Assembly: GCA_958298945.1 (NCBI GenBank)
Contig: OY282607.1
Coordinates: 78,670,868-78,734,867, forward strand
Source of the DNA: Atherix ibis
Taxonomy: Eukaryota > Arthropoda > Insecta > Diptera > Athericidae
Direction: 5' to 3'
Length of the DNA stretch: 64,000 nucleotides
Part shown: one piece after another, positions 26,026-40,434 of the stretch
Layout of the letters: each line of letters begins with the position of its first letter
Numbering within the stretch: the stretch's first letter is position 1
Program-made: the position numbers and the translations under genes
The notes under the pieces: model-generated
Database searches by the model: none
What the model was told of the DNA's origin: nothing
What the model saw: the letters and a program-made list of their open reading frames with translations, nothing else

Positions 26026-29000
26026 GCAAACGTGCTGATCAGTTTGCTGACAAACAAACGTGCGGAGAAAATAGCTCACGCCTAAGCTCAATATGTCCAG
26101 AGAACCTTACATATATATATTCAAAATCGGATTGGATTATTTAAAATTATTATTTCAAAATCGGATATTACACATACTATCTTTATAGATCCTACGTAGC
26201 ATCAGATTTTATTTAAAAAAATGCCAAATATAAAAAAGAAACGTTCACTTGTACTGTTTTTTAATCATCAAACTTTCTTCCTATATAAACGTGCATTGTT
26301 AACCATCATAGTTGAGGTGATAACTTTCTTTAGTAAATATTTTTTTTACGTAAGTACGAGAAAAATTGTTCATAAGTCTAGAATAGTATTCATTTACTTT
26401 AAAGTTTCCTTGTTTTCTATGAAATTCATTATTTTTCACTGCAAAGGGCAACAAAGAAGCAGTGATTCAAAAGCCAATCTGTTAATTATTAACTTTACCA
26501 AATGGACTATACGTAGTGGAAGTATTAAATGACCAAAGACTAGCTCATCGTATGAAAAAAACTGTAGACAGTCTTACAACATTGTTGATATTGAAGTTGA
26601 AGGTGGTCGTCGATGGAAGAAATGAAGAAAATTTTTTGACGTATGAAACCGAAGATGGGCAGTATATGCGGTAATAGTATCAAAGAACAAAAGACGGCAC
26701 GCGGATTCCATGTTTTTACCGATGAAACCACAAAGTGATTGATGGCTTGTATGATCACCTCTTCTAATGCATCTCTGCTGCAGATGCATTTTTGATTTTC
26801 AACTTCAATTTGTTCGATTCGCGTTAGTTCTGTTCATTTCAACTCCGCCCGATGTGCGGGGCTCACATTGAGTTGGTTTCGATCGGTATGTCTTTTCACG
26901 AAAATTAATCGATGCATAAAATAACATCTTCAGATAACACAAATACGAAAGGGCACTAAAGGCTCTTCTGACCAAAACCACACTCAGATTTTAATGACGT
27001 GCATGACTTGCGTGCTCAAACGAATGTGCGGCGATACGACGTCAGTTCCCACTCGTACGAGTTATTCCTACTACGCATAGGCAGTCCCGAAAAATGGGCT
27101 TTTCGTTGGGAATAATTTTAATTTTACTCCATGAACTCTAATCTACGTTCGTGATTACTTCAAGAAAGATAATTTAGCTTAGAAAAGCAATTAGAAGATC
27201 TTACAACAAGAAAAAGTCAGAAATAATTTGTTTCTTCTAATGCTAAGGCCTATCAAATTCCAAGTTTGAACGGTAGCTGAATAAAAATTTCCCTTTACGA
27301 TCTGGACTACTTCACGACGACTATAAGAGCTATTCACCTATTGCTGAACTGTTTAAGTTATTTTGACGATCTTGTCATTCCGGTATGTAATAGTTATGGT
27401 CAATTAGCAAACAAAACATGTTTATCATCAGGCGCCAAAGTTATATGTACATTAGTGGCTACTATAAAATTCGTAACATATACGATTTTTATATCTATTT
27501 ATAAGTAGTACATTATAGTTAGTTACCTGTAATATTTTGTTAAGAACAATGATTATTTTCAAATTTTCATATACTTCACATTATCATTGTCCGAAAAATG
27601 CCCATAGTGATAATTCAGCATTTTTATCAGACGAACAAGCCTCTAACTATTAGTTCAGTAGCAATTAGAGAAGAGGACAGGTAACTGATAAGTTATATCT
27701 TGCATAGAAGCTCTTGCATTAATAGACGATATGAAACTTATTAAACTGCATATACATATGTACGTGTGTATTCAATTAATAAACAAACGGACTGACCAGC
27801 TCATATGTATGCATGTATATATGTAAATAGGCAAACTGGCAAATAAGTACGATGGCGTAGCTACTATATTTAAAATTCCACATGGCCCCCAGATAATTTC
27901 CAACTAAACTTAAAAATCAATTGGTAAGCATAGAACACAAGTGCACATGTCGACCATACTAAGTAAAAAGACGAAAAACAAATATAGATAAACAAAAAGT
28001 AAAATAAAAAATGCTGCAATAAACTAAATCTATATATTTTCTTGTTAAAGAGAACACTCACTGTTCATTACAATTGAATAATTTTGTTTGGTGTAAAGCA
28101 TTAAAGGCATTTGTAGGTAAGCAATTGACCACCGAAGAATTTCATTTTTTAAATACTCACTTTGACTACTAATTAGAATCGGATGAGTTACTACTGATAC
28201 GACTATTTTCAAGTCTGTTGATAATTTCATATCGGACAAAATATGATATTGAAAAAAGCCTACTCTGACTATAAGTATACATAAATACAATTTTATGAAG
28301 GAGAATTTGTTGGGGACAAACATGCACTAATATGCATATTTATACGGTATATCCTATTAACATTAACAATAACCATTTTCAAGTCAGATACCATAATTTG
28401 TATTCCCATTTGGATATTATTCATTTCCATATCAGTTCCAATAACCACTCATATATGAGTATAATAAGTTATTCTCATTATCATTCCAATTTTCATTAAT
28501 TACCATCTAGAATGCTTATTTTTTCATAACAAAATTATTATAAATTCTTCATAATTTAAAAATTATTATACTAATTTCAGATACTAAACAACAGAAATCT
28601 TTTCTTTTACGCTCATCGTTTTATTCTTTCGCTTCACATTTAATTTACGCACAAAACCTATATACATAAAATTATATTTCAAATAAATTTAATAATTTCA
28701 ATCATTTAAATTGTTAATTAGAAAAACGATACTAACGGAATTTGTCTTTTCTTAATTATTTTTCTAATTAAAAATTTAAGCGACTCAATCAAATATTAAT
28801 ACGATACTAACCTACTACTTACTAATAAATATTGCTATATGTTTTCATTATACTAAAAGACTTTTCATGTTTTTTTATTTTAAAATCTAATGGTTAATTA
28901 TATAAAAGTTATTTAAGAGTATTTTTCTGAATATTTCATTAATAAAATTATTTGAAAGATTCTATTTAGAAAAAGTGTGTGGGAACTTATATTTTTTATC

Positions 29001-31019
29001 AAGAAAACTAAATATTTTAATAAGCCATCGGAATGAATACAAGTTGATAGTAAATAAAAAAAAATCGATTTTAATAAAGACTAGATTTTATTGTTTGTTA
29101 TGATTAAATTAACTTTTAGTTTGTAAGTAAGAAAATTAGTAAAAGTTGAATATTTTCTCTATAAAAGAAAACTTATTATAGCCCATATAGAAGACATAAT
29201 CGGAAAATGATTTCGTCCCATCTTCTGCAAATTAACTATTGATAATTTTATATAAATCTAATTTTTTTAAATATTTTTTACATTAAAGAAAAATTATTTA
29301 ATATGGAATAAAATAATTGGATTATAAAAATACATGCTCTACTAAAATATCAAACGTTCAATAAGACTAATTCTATTAGAAAATGACAAATGTCCATATT
29401 TTAATTCAATTCTAGTTATTCTCATTTATTTTCAAAGAATAATTCTTCTTAAAAACATAAAATATATTCTTTATAAATAAACTAGCATTAAAATATTTTT
29501 GTTTTATAAAACATTAAAATTTATTTGAGCTAGAAATATTTTTGATAAGTAAATAATGGATATTAAAACTATCTTTATATAACAAAAATAGTAAAAGAGT
29601 ACTCTTGGTGAATGTAATTACGATAATATGTAAAAGAAAATAATTAGAATTAGGATTGGTTAGAATAGAGCCTAAATAAAAAGCAGTTATAGTAATTTTC
29701 CTTTAATACTCTTTCGTTGTTTCTAGTTTCTATATACACATAAGTCACCAGTTACCTTTAATTCCCATTTTTATACTATCAAATAAGATGAAATGCCTTT
29801 ATAACAATTAAATATATTATAACACCTACTCCCCATAAAAATGAAAGGATTACTCCCCTATAGAAAAAAGTTCAAAAATTATTTACAAAAAGAAAAAAAA
29901 GCTAAATAATTCTCCTCCAGGTACGAACTTGATTTTATAGTTGAGCAAATTTTCTTTCGATATTTTTTCCAAAAGTCTATTGTACACCGTAATTTCATTG
30001 TAATTTTTCATTCATTTTTCTAACTTGAGACCATAAAACAATGGTGAGTATATGTTGCTAAACTTGTGCCTGAATTTATTTCTGTTTTTATATTTTTATT
30101 TTTATTTTAGTATAAAGTTTTAATACTATAATTACTGAACTTACCATTGAACAATAATAAAAACAATTTCCAATTGTAGTTGGATTCCAATATTTTTTTT
30201 TTTTACGTTTTTCTTCTGAACTTTCCTTTCAACGTGTGCAAGACCTTAAATATTTTCTTTTTACCTCAAGAAAAATAATGTTAACTTTAGTATGGATGGA
30301 AGAGTATATTATTTATAAACTCCAATATCTGAATTAATATGCATGAATGTGTATATGTTTTAAATATGTCAAGTGTATAAATCCACAGTGTATTTTTGCT
30401 GGTAAGTGTATGTATGCGCGCCCATTAAAATTTCACTTTACGATAAAATATTTTAATTAACTACGATTTCGTCAAGTGGTTTGGAATGCGTACGTACATA
30501 TGTACATATGGATATACAAAACAAATAGATTCCAATGAGTTTGTATCAATACTCCACAACACTGTTTTTTATGATATTGATTAGTATTTAGTATTTTTTT
30601 CAATTTTAATTTTTCCTAATATCAAAATGAACTTATTCAAAACACATTAGAAAAAAAATTCAATAATAATCATATTGAAGAACAGGTATTAATTATTAAA
30701 TTTAGTCACACTATTAAGCTCATTTACATATTTTCTGCTGTGATGTAGTTTCGCGCTTTCTAATAATCACTATTGAATCTAATAATCTCCTAGCTCAAAG
30801 CTAGCAGCACACAATCTTAAAGATATTTTTGTTATTTTAATTTAATTTTTTTTGAAAATAATTCTATAAATTCTCCTAACAAACAAACACTAATTATTAA
30901 TTATATTATATATTATCAAAGTTATTATATGTAATGAGAGTTGATGGATAAAAAACGATTTTTTTTTTTTAACTGACGATCAAACATTAATTTGATTACG
31001 AACGATGTTGCGTACTAAA
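26026..31019. other. Long AT-rich intergenic or intronic DNA
   Basis: Very AT-rich from 28330 to 30990 with no coding signal. A less AT-rich patch at 26780-27090 contains several CpG. An ATG followed directly by a strong donor (ATGGTGAGT at 30041) has no identifiable downstream exon. Confidence 0.5.
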
Positions 31020-32310
31020 GCGTTCGAGAGAAACCTTCGCTAGCAAACTCAAAGAAATTTCATCGAGTGGAAATATACAATCTCAAAACATAAAAATATC
31101 AACATGGCGACGTAAACAAAGCCTATCAACTGATTAAATGGAATTGTGTTTGTGTCCAGTTGAGGGTGTTCGTGATTCCATTTATGCTCTTGTTGCTGTT
31201 ACTTGTCCAGCGCAACCGGCTACCTATCTACCAGCTATCGTCTGTTACATTTAACGCAGGTTAGCATAGCGACAGATCGGACCAGACCATAGTACCTCAA
31301 GAACGATGCATGAGCATAAAAACAAACGAAGAGTTCAGAACTAAATACCGGCACATAGAAGTGTGAATGGGACAAAAGTTTATGGCGAAGATGGCACGTA
31401 CAAAACTCGGTTTACGTTTTCAAACTTCGATAAATTGAAAGAAAAAACCGTCACCCAATCCCCAGGTGAGCAGGTAAAATGTCGCATTAGTGTTTTGTGT
31501 TAGTGGCTTAGTATATAGTACGTGTTGCATAATTTCTCTCTCTTCATAGGCAAACGTAAGCATGCATACACTATGCTTGCAAGCAACTGTGTGCATGATA
31601 TGAGCGAATGATATTCGCTCTGAGCAGCCAACACCGAAGTCGCCGTGATCAACAGGCAAGCGAACCTCGAGCGCCTTTAATTTATCGGTTCCAAAATGAG
31701 AGTTGCTCAGTCAGCACGTTGATATCGTAGTCTGTTTCCGTTCTCCCTTTGCCCGTTAAATCCGCTTATAACAACTAACTGTTGATATCAAAGTGCTCTA
31801 CCTCCTCTTCCTCTCAAAGTCGTTACATTCATTTCTCTATCATTTTACTTGAATATAAAAGAACGTACAATTGACCGATACGATGCATCACAATGTAATG
31901 CGATGTTTTTCTAATTAGGCAAAACTATTCATTTTGCCGAGCATGTGTGCGTGCGCGCAGCTATAATAATTTATCCATACTCACAAGCGGACGGACAAGA
32001 TCACCATGGTGGTGCGCACATGCTTCCAGAATGATAAAAAATCGGCTAACGAGCAGCTTGTTGCGCACCTGCACACAATCACATTGTGTAGGAGTACACC
32101 ATTGAAAACTAATCCAATTTTGTTTTACTACCGTCACAGGCATGTGTGGGTAGATCTAAATTGAGGCATTGAATTTCGGTAATGCAAGATTTAAAAAGAA
32201 GACTTCACTATTTATGCTGAAAATATTCTGGGAAATGGTTAATCCATGCTAATGCGAACGATAATGGGAATGCAGATTCAGCTGGCATTGATTTAAACAG
32301 TACGAGCACG
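31020..32310. promoter_or_regulatory. CpG-containing, less AT-rich island; possible promoter or 5' UTR
   Basis: Base composition rises sharply over the surroundings, with scattered CpG and runs such as GTGTGCGTGCGCGCAG near 31945. A good splice donor (CCCCAG|GTGAGC at 31465/31466) and an initiator-like TCAGA near 31334 fit a non-coding first exon. No ORF shows protein-like features. The assignment is by composition only. Confidence 0.3.
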
Positions 32311-33540
32311 TACGTGTACATATACTATTAGAATCACGTATTTGAAAATCACAAAATTTACAATACTTAAAACTACATAAATAGTCTACGAGTACATTCG
32401 ACTATATTAGAAAAAAATATTATGGGTTTATTTATATTTCTGTTAATTTTATTGTAAAAATAATGTGGAAAATTTGATTGAAATTATGAGCAAAATTTTG
32501 AAATGAATTTGCTCTTTAGAGAAGAACTTAATTTATTGTATTTTAGGAATTATTGCAGAAAGAAAGGTAAACTTTTACAAAAATTAATTACCTAAGAAAA
32601 ATACTATTAATTTTAATGGTTCTAACTATTTGCTGAAAATTATTATGGACGTTGGAAATTTATATTTACTCGTATTCTATAAATTAAGTTATCATTACTT
32701 TATAAAATTAATATATTTATTCAGTATTACTCTTAAATAGTTTTTAACTATGATTATCTTACAATAAAAAATATTATTACCACACGTACTTTGTAGAAGA
32801 GTCTATCCAATTATTGAAAATAAAAAAGCTATATTACCTAAAAAAAAAAAATTATAAAAGCCAATTTCTAGAAGCATTTATTCCCAAACAAGGGTTACGG
32901 AAAGTTATAAAATCTATACAGATACTACCAAAACCAAAAATTCATCGAAATAAATATTTCAGAAAAAATTTGCTAACATATTTAAAACCTTTTACAAAAT
33001 GTTTAGTTTTATTTCTTCAATATTGCATACTATAAAATTATCCAAAATTCTAGAAAAAATATCCATTTATGTAAAATTTATTTACTAATTCCTATTTTCA
33101 ATGTATTTAAAAAAAATTAATTTTATAACCACACCCCCCCCCCCCCCAATGTTCTAGTGAATAAATTTGGTATCGATTAAAAATAAATAAATCCACTTTT
33201 ATTGAACTTTTTTCTTCTAATTGCTTATGAATATGTAAATAGACATCTACATACAAGTATAAATAAACAAAGTAAAAAAAATCCGATTTTGCAAATTTTT
33301 GGGAAAAAAACTATTAAAACCTAATAAAAAAAACTATCAAAGAATCTTTTTTGTAAAACTGAAAATCAATAGAATCTTTTCAATAACAAATACATGAATA
33401 GTATACCACAATTAGCATTGCAAATAGAAAAAAACACATATTATGCGCATATATAGTCATATAAATTGTGATATGTATGTGTGTAATTAAGTAATAATTG
33501 TGAAAAGCTTTTAATGCAGTTGAACACATCTTGGAACTGT
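32311..33540. other. AT-rich DNA
   Basis: Contains the poly(C) tract at 33133. A lysine-rich open frame at 32814-33035 is driven by A-runs and is not supported as a gene. Confidence 0.55.
33133..33148. repeat. Poly(C) tract
   Basis: About 15-16 consecutive C on the plus strand, striking in a region of mostly A and T. Length may be affected by assembly error. Confidence 0.85.
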
Positions 33541-35370
33541 GATTAAAAGCCGCTTGTTTTTTCGTTATTTTCAAAATATTCGGAAGAGACTCTTCTTCTT
33601 CATATTTTTACACACATTTGGAATACAGAATAATCATCTCCCAAAAGATCCACCATCAGAAAGTCATGGGGACGAAAGTCATGGGGACAAAAAAAAAAAA
33701 ACAGCACGCGATTGCCGATCCATAAATTTGCAATCGTGAATACACAAAATCCAGGAAAAACAAAACAACAAAACTCGTATAAAGTAAAATCCAAGAAGAA
33801 AAAAAATAATAAAATCCAAAAAGCCAATCTTTACGGGCAAGCACGACTAGTTTGCGTTGATTTCGTATTTTTGGGCACCCAACAAGAGTCTGGCGATTCG
33901 GACCACTCTTGTACACAACGAACGAACGATGAGTATAACACTTGAACCGAGATGGTGGTCATTTTACATTTGACTATTTATAGAACGATAAAGCTGTGTT
34001 CTTTCGTATTTGCCATTACTCCCTATTCATTACCTTCTCTCCACCCCTCACTAAACTCAGATTATTTTGAATTTATGTACATTTGCCAATGTGCTAAATT
34101 TCTATATATTTCGCATGTGTGCCAATTCCCCAATGCATAAGGAAATTGGTGTTAAGTATCTACGCACACATACACAACGGTGGAGTAGAAATCACGATAA
34201 ACAAGAAGTGAAACTGGAATTGGTTAGCGGAGAAACATCGCTAGTTCAGACACACACCTTGCCGCGTACGTTTCATCGTTGTTTTATCGTTTTAGTCGAT
34301 TAGGCAGTGCAACTGTAGCGGCGGCCATGTTTCCAAGCTGGACGATTTAACAAAAGCCAGCAACATTTTGTGTTCGATTCGAGAACAGCCATTTTGTTCG
34401 ACTAGCAAGTTGGAGTTTGAAGCGAAAATAAGTTTATTGCTCTCTTCGTAACTGGTGCCACCTCCGGCCCCACACGCTTCCCGCAACAACAGATCTCTTC
34501 GATATTACTACTCTCCTCATATATGAATTGATGTATTCGTATACGTATTCATAGTATCCAATCTAAACGTATTTCGTACGTGTTATTCGTTTATTTTTTT
34601 ACATGTAGTTTTCATGTTGAACGTTTTATTTTTCTAAATTGCTTCTGTTTTTCTGTACTTTTCTCTTCATGAAAACATTTATTCAATTCTAAAGTTATTT
34701 ATTCATACAATACATAGAATTTGCATTAAAACTTATTACATTTATATTATTAGAAAATTATTTTTTTGTACAAATTTTATAGAATTGCTAGTTGATACAC
34801 GTATAAAATATGAGTCAAAATTTGCTACTAATATTTCCCTGTAAATTGCATGAATTGATTCGACTTAATTACGTGTACTTCCTAATACGAGTACGAAAAG
34901 TTTTTTTTTTTTTTTGATTAATTCGAATCCAAAAACGTAGGTCGCAATGATAATCATTTACATGGAACAACCGAATTAATTTAGATTTTGAAAAATTTTA
35001 TGAGAAGAGTTCATGGAAACATGTACTACCGACGTGATAAATTGCTTTGAATTGAATTTTGGTAACTGGGAGATGGTTTTTCTTGTGCGTTTTTGCATAC
35101 ATACAATTGTACCCACAGTGTGCAAACGACAGCAAATAATCGTAATGTTTATAAAAAACATTAATTTAATTGATTTGGCTCCCCGCACGAACCATTTACA
35201 ACGGCAACAGCAACGGCAATGGATCTGTGTCAGATTTTTTGTTGGTTGCGCGCACTCATTAATGGTTGGAGCATTTTTCACAATGCAACATTTGCAAATT
35301 CGCAAAAGTAACAAACTCGCGAAAATAACAAATACTCAAAAAGTATTACTTTGTTTTTATTCTCAGTAAT
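33541..35370. promoter_or_regulatory. Second less AT-rich, CpG-containing region; possible regulatory or UTR DNA
   Basis: Regions 33640-33960, 34140-34500 and 35000-35290 depart from the local AT content and have overlapping open frames on both strands (up to 118 codons at 35013-35369), without recognisable motifs. AACGGCAACAGCAACGGCAA near 35200 resembles CAG-type UTR repeats common in fly neuronal genes. Function is unproven. Confidence 0.25.
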
Positions 35371-36639
35371 ACCCATACTCGTGTATATCAATTTTTTTCA
35401 TGAAATGTAAATTTTTATTAATTATACATTCTTTAAGAAATTTGTTTTGATTAACATAAACTTAGCGTTATCTACATACAAGTTTGTTTATAAACATTGA
35501 TACAAAATATTGAACAGGAGATTTTCCTCTTTTGTTGCTGTTATGTTCATCGTAGGACGACCATTATTAAAACTTTTTTTTCTAATACTTCGAAAGCTGA
35601 AAATAACAAGTCAATATTTATTTTATTAAAATTCCTATTATTATTTTATAGTAAATTCGATCTCAACATGCTGAATTTTTCTCTTTCAGATATTCTTAGA
35701 TAGATTTTTCGGTTAGCATCTTCCGCATTTCCTATGAATTAGGTATACCATATATCGTTATCTACATGTCTTCATTTTCTAAATCGTCTATAGTCAGGCA
35801 GAGTATTAAATATTCATCGAAAGATCTTTAATTTAAATGTTACAAGAATGAGTTATTTTTTTCAAATCCTAGTTTTTATAAGAAAAACTTGCAAAAACAT
35901 GATTCTCTCTCTCTTGTAAAGTAGTAGTTTCGATATAATACTAACAATTTTAAATATTTATATAAAGAAAAATTGAATATTTTCGAAAATAGTTCCATAC
36001 AATTTTTCAAAGAAACTTAACTCCAAAAATATTTACACCATATTAGGAGACGACGAAACCTAGGCAAAAATAAACAAACAGAGATCGACTTCTTTGGAAA
36101 ACATTTAGCAAATACTTTTTGAATCACAAGTAAACATCCAAGACAATCAACGTGATTAAAAAATATACAACAAAATATCAGCACATTTGGCCAGAACTCC
36201 ATATCCTAAGTTCTTGACTTCTTAGAAAATCAAATCAATAATACAACATTTATCTAACAAAAAAAAACCCCAGGAAATTTCAGAAAAACTTAAATACAAT
36301 AAGACCTCGTCTTGATAGCATATATGCATAGTAGTGTCCTTCGCACATGATTCTATTATTGACTATGGACGTTTTCTATCATCAAAATGATCCCAAAAAC
36401 CAAAAAACTAAAAAAACTTGTCTACCTTATATAGACCACTAAGTCTTCATCCTATTATTGATACTATGGATGTGATTCCTCAGTATCAACTAAGCTGTAC
36501 ATTCAGCTATACAGGGGTATCACCGTGTAATCGGCTATATTATTTCCACATCCTAAAATTCGATCTCTCTGAAAATTTAGAATATTGTGATATATACCCT
36601 GTCACGGCCGATATCCCACAGTCTTTAGAGATCTTAATA
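35371..36639. other. AT-rich DNA upstream of a LINE fragment
   Basis: Nothing recognisable to about 36400. 36418-36639 is open and may be an eroded upstream piece of the LINE at 36640. Confidence 0.5.
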
Positions 36640-37065
36640 TACACAAATCCGCTTGTCTAGATGGTATATCCCCCATAGTCCTGAAGAGGTGTTCTTCTAC
36701 ACGTACATTGACAAAACCACTGCGTAAGATTTTTTACTAACCTTTTCTTTTGGAATTTGTCCGCATAAATGGAAAAAAGAATTCCCAAAAAAGGTGAGTC
36801 CTCTTCCCCCTAAAATTACCGACCCATTGCACTAACATCCCTTCTTTCTAAGCTCATGGAAATACTGATAAAATATCAGCTAATGAAATATCTTGAATCA
36901 AGGAAACTCCTCTGTGACCGCCAATATGGTTTCCGTAGCAATAGATGCACTGGTGATTTGATGGCATATCTAGTCGAAAAAGAGAACCACACTCTCCATT
37001 TCTCTGGCAAAATATTAAGGTTTCGTTAAGGAATAGAAGAAATTTATGACTCCATCTTATCTAGC
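36640..37065 (+). mobile_element. LINE reverse transcriptase fragment
   Basis: The plus strand encodes NYRPIALTSLLSKLMEILIK at about 36814, followed by YLESRKLLCDRQYGFRSNRC and TGDLMAYL. This is the N-terminal reverse transcriptase block of Jockey/I-superfamily non-LTR elements (YRPI-LTS ... QYGFR---ST-D). Upstream, CVRFFTNLFFWN and KRIPKKGE correspond to the preceding linker in broken frames. Similarity fades after about 37030. It is a decayed fragment, possibly of the same family as the RNase H copies, which cannot be tested because the segments do not overlap. Confidence 0.8.
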
Positions 37066-37144
37066 CAATATATATACGGTTTTCCAAGAGGAGTAATATG
37101 ATTTCTTTTCAAAAAAACACATACTAATTGTTAAGGAAATTCAA

Positions 37145-37835
37145 ATGTTTTTTATTTAATATGAAGTACAATCGATACAATTAAGTTCTGAATAAAACGT
37201 CATTTTTCGATGAACCCAATTTTCGAGAACTTTTTCCACTAAATCAAGTCGTATGTCATGAATAGCATGTTCAATATTGACTTATAAAGCTTGAAGAGAG
37301 TCTGGTTTATTGCTAAAGACCAATGACTTCAAATAACCTTACGAGAAATAGTCTAATGGTGTTAAATCACAACTTCTTGGAGGCCATTCAATGTCACAAT
37401 TTCTTGAAATAATCGAATCTCCAAACTTTTCTCGCAATAATTCGGTTGTTGCACGTGCTGTGTGGCACGTAGCCCCGTCTTGTTGTAACCAGATGTTGTC
37501 AAGATCAACTTCTTCCAATTTCGGCCATAAAAAGTTGGTTATCATCGATCTATACCGCACTCTCCATTGACAGTAACGGTGTTACCAGCTTCATTGCGAA
37601 AGAAGTACGGACCGATGATTCCACCAGACCAAAAACCACACCGAACTATCAATTTAGTAATGGGTGTCCAATGAAGAATTTGTGGATTTTCTTCACACCA
37701 GAATCAACAGCTTTGTTTATTTACCGCACCACTCAGATGAAAGTGAGCGCACGAAAAGTTGCAATTGGAGAACGATTATTTTGATAATAAAATTGAATAA
37801 TTTGTAAACGTTGTTCTTGCGTATGTCTCTGCATG
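37145..37835 (-). mobile_element. ITm transposase relic with internal deletion
   Basis: The minus strand starts at 37834 with MQRHTQEQRLQII, then FYYQNNRSPIATFRAL, the HTH end. The DEAHF region is deleted. Coding resumes as VRCGFWSGGIIGPYFFRNEA, continues as RYRSMITNFLWPKLEEVDLD and NIWLQQDGATCHTARATTEL, and reaches IEWPPRSCDLTPLDYFS before a stop. It then reads KPDSLQAL and VLENWVHR. This is the best-preserved core of this family in the window (73 open codons), but stops remain. Confidence 0.88.
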
Positions 37836-40434
37836 ATGAAATTGCAAACATTACTGAATACAATGAAAAAAAAGATAGATCATGACATATTACAAATGGC
37901 CGAAACGTTACTTAGAAATTATATTACTCTTATTGAAAAACCCTATACAAGGCATATATTCACCCCAAGCTGGAATATAATTCCCATGTATGGGCAGGCG
38001 CTTCTAAAACGTCATACCGACGTAATGTCTCGTGTCTTTCTTTATTTTATCGTATTTTCCACAAATAGTGTTCCAGTAAATTGGCTAATTGCATTTCGTC
38101 TCGACAATTATTTCACAGTAATACCCAATCCGAATTACAAGCAACAGCTATTTAAGAGCAAAGTGCACCGACGTCTCTCTCTTTATCCCTTCTAATACGT
38201 TCCACATGCGCAATATACCATAACATTATAAGGATATTTATAATTTCTCTAGCGCGTTATTCATACAACAAAAAAAAATCTAGCCGTAACATAAGACGAC
38301 TATAAAACTATTTTTACCCAGTATAAAAATCCTTCCACAGGCACAACTATTTCATAAGAACTCATTAACGACTATGTCAAGATTTTTCAAAATTATAAAA
38401 TGAATTATCCCGTTCTTGAGGAAATATCGACAGATCTTTCCCTTACCATATCTTCAGGTCCTTGTATATTGGATAAAAATTCAAATTTTTACAAATTATA
38501 TTAATATTATTAAATTTGAAAAAAAAATCTTTTAGGGAAAATTCTAATGTTACGACAACTTACCTTAAGTTAAGCTTTTATTGTTATATGCAGTTATAAG
38601 TTTATGACTCTCTTCTATGATGTAATAACAAAGAAATATCTAATAGAATACTATATGTTTAGCAATATATGAGTATGAGCTCTAACACTAACTGAATTTT
38701 ATAATATTTCCTTTTTTAAATAATCAAATAGGAGTTTTCCAAATATACTTAAGTAAAATCATACCAGAAAAGGCAATTCAATTTCCTTCCGCAATCAAAC
38801 AATGAACTCCATTTGTCACGAACTCTCTCCATTATTTTATCCTGTTTTTTTTTTACATATTAAGTATAATTTAAAAAAAATTTATATGATGCTGAAGAAT
38901 GTTAAGCTACTCGTATTTAATTGCTCAGAAGCATAATCATAAAATATTTGAAGGCTTTTTTGTTATTTCCCAAAAACGTCGACTAATACTTTTAGACAAT
39001 TTTTAATCTCTTGCATATACGTGTTAGTACGAGTATATAGGAGTATAGATTTTTAATCGTTTTAACTATCTATGCTTTAATAGGTAAAATATATCCCCTG
39101 TTGTTGTTTTTTTACAATACAATTGGTATCTTAACGAAACGTTAACTGTTGGAGGAATATTATACGATAAAGTGTTTGTGGTTGCACTGAGTGTAGAAAC
39201 AAGGCAGGAAAACATGTCTCCCCTCCCCCCCCACCCCTTTCCTATCGTGTTTGGTTGTGGTTGGCTTTGGCGCGTGCTTAATTATCTAAATGCACAATTC
39301 CAAGGTGTGTCAGCAACTCGTAAATATAATTGTTTATTTGTACGAATAAACTCAACAAGATAGACTAATCTTAAGTCATTGATTTTATTTGGATTTTATA
39401 AATCGTGCTCATATGTATACATACGTGTATGTGAATACAAAAGTCTACTCGGATGGCTAGAATTTTGATTATTGACACTACAGTTAAGCTCTAAAGTCGC
39501 AAATACACTATACTTTTTTTTTAAAATAATAATAGGTGACAACAATTCATTTGTTTTCTTTTTTTTTACTGAATTTTAATAATATTCACTACCTAAATGG
39601 TAATTTTTAAGGTGTTAGTAGTAAAATACGGGTTGGGTAGGTAAATGTTTTGTGGCTTTTGAATTGTTTATTTTTTTTTCTTTCATAACAACTAACTTAA
39701 TTGAGTACCCTTTCATCCTTTATGCTGATATTTTACTTTCGATATATTTTAAAGTATTGTGTCACATTTGAGAAATTTTCTTATTCTTCATTTTGAATAT
39801 ATTCGCTGAAGGAATTATTAATAGCAAATTATTAGCAAATTTTCACAGAAGAGAAAACAGTCTTCTCTTTTGTTGAAAAATATTATAAATCTTTAATTCC
39901 AATGATGAAACCTATAAGAAAATTTATATATTAGAAAAATATCTACCAAATTCGAAAATTATTTTATTTTATTTATTTGTGTTACGTTATAATATATCAA
40001 ATATTTTTCAATTTACTATTTTCACAAAAACTTTTCAACCAGGATTTGTTAATATTATATTCAGAATATTTATGTATGCTTAAGATATGTAAAACTACTG
40101 CAAATTACCTCTTTAAATTTTAAATAAACTTTATTTATTCATATGGTAAAGTAATAAAAGAAAATCATCCTTAAGGGAAAGTCTATGAGAACTTCTTTCA
40201 ATTTGAAAATTAAATAAATATTTCATTTCGGAGAACATTTTAGAGATTGTGCCTACACATATCGACAGAATGCGACATCTTATCTTGTAAATACAAGACA
40301 AGTAATTATACTTGAGATATAATTAGAATAGGTAGAAAAATTAATAATCACAATTAAAATGTTGCAAAAATCTGATTGTCATTATGGCTTTAACATTGAG
40401 TAAATGTTTTTAAGGCTATTTAATATAGGACAGT
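37836..40434. other. AT-rich intergenic DNA
   Basis: An open plus frame at 37833-38195 has no recognisable domain. A C-run lies at 39221-39236. No gene supported. Confidence 0.55.

Noticed and set aside
30041..30050. ATG immediately followed by a strong splice donor, as in some ribosomal protein genes
   Set aside because: No acceptor plus open coding exon could be found downstream in this window.
35013..35369. 118-codon plus-strand and overlapping minus-strand frames
   Set aside because: Both lack domains and low-complexity composition explains their openness; not called as genes.
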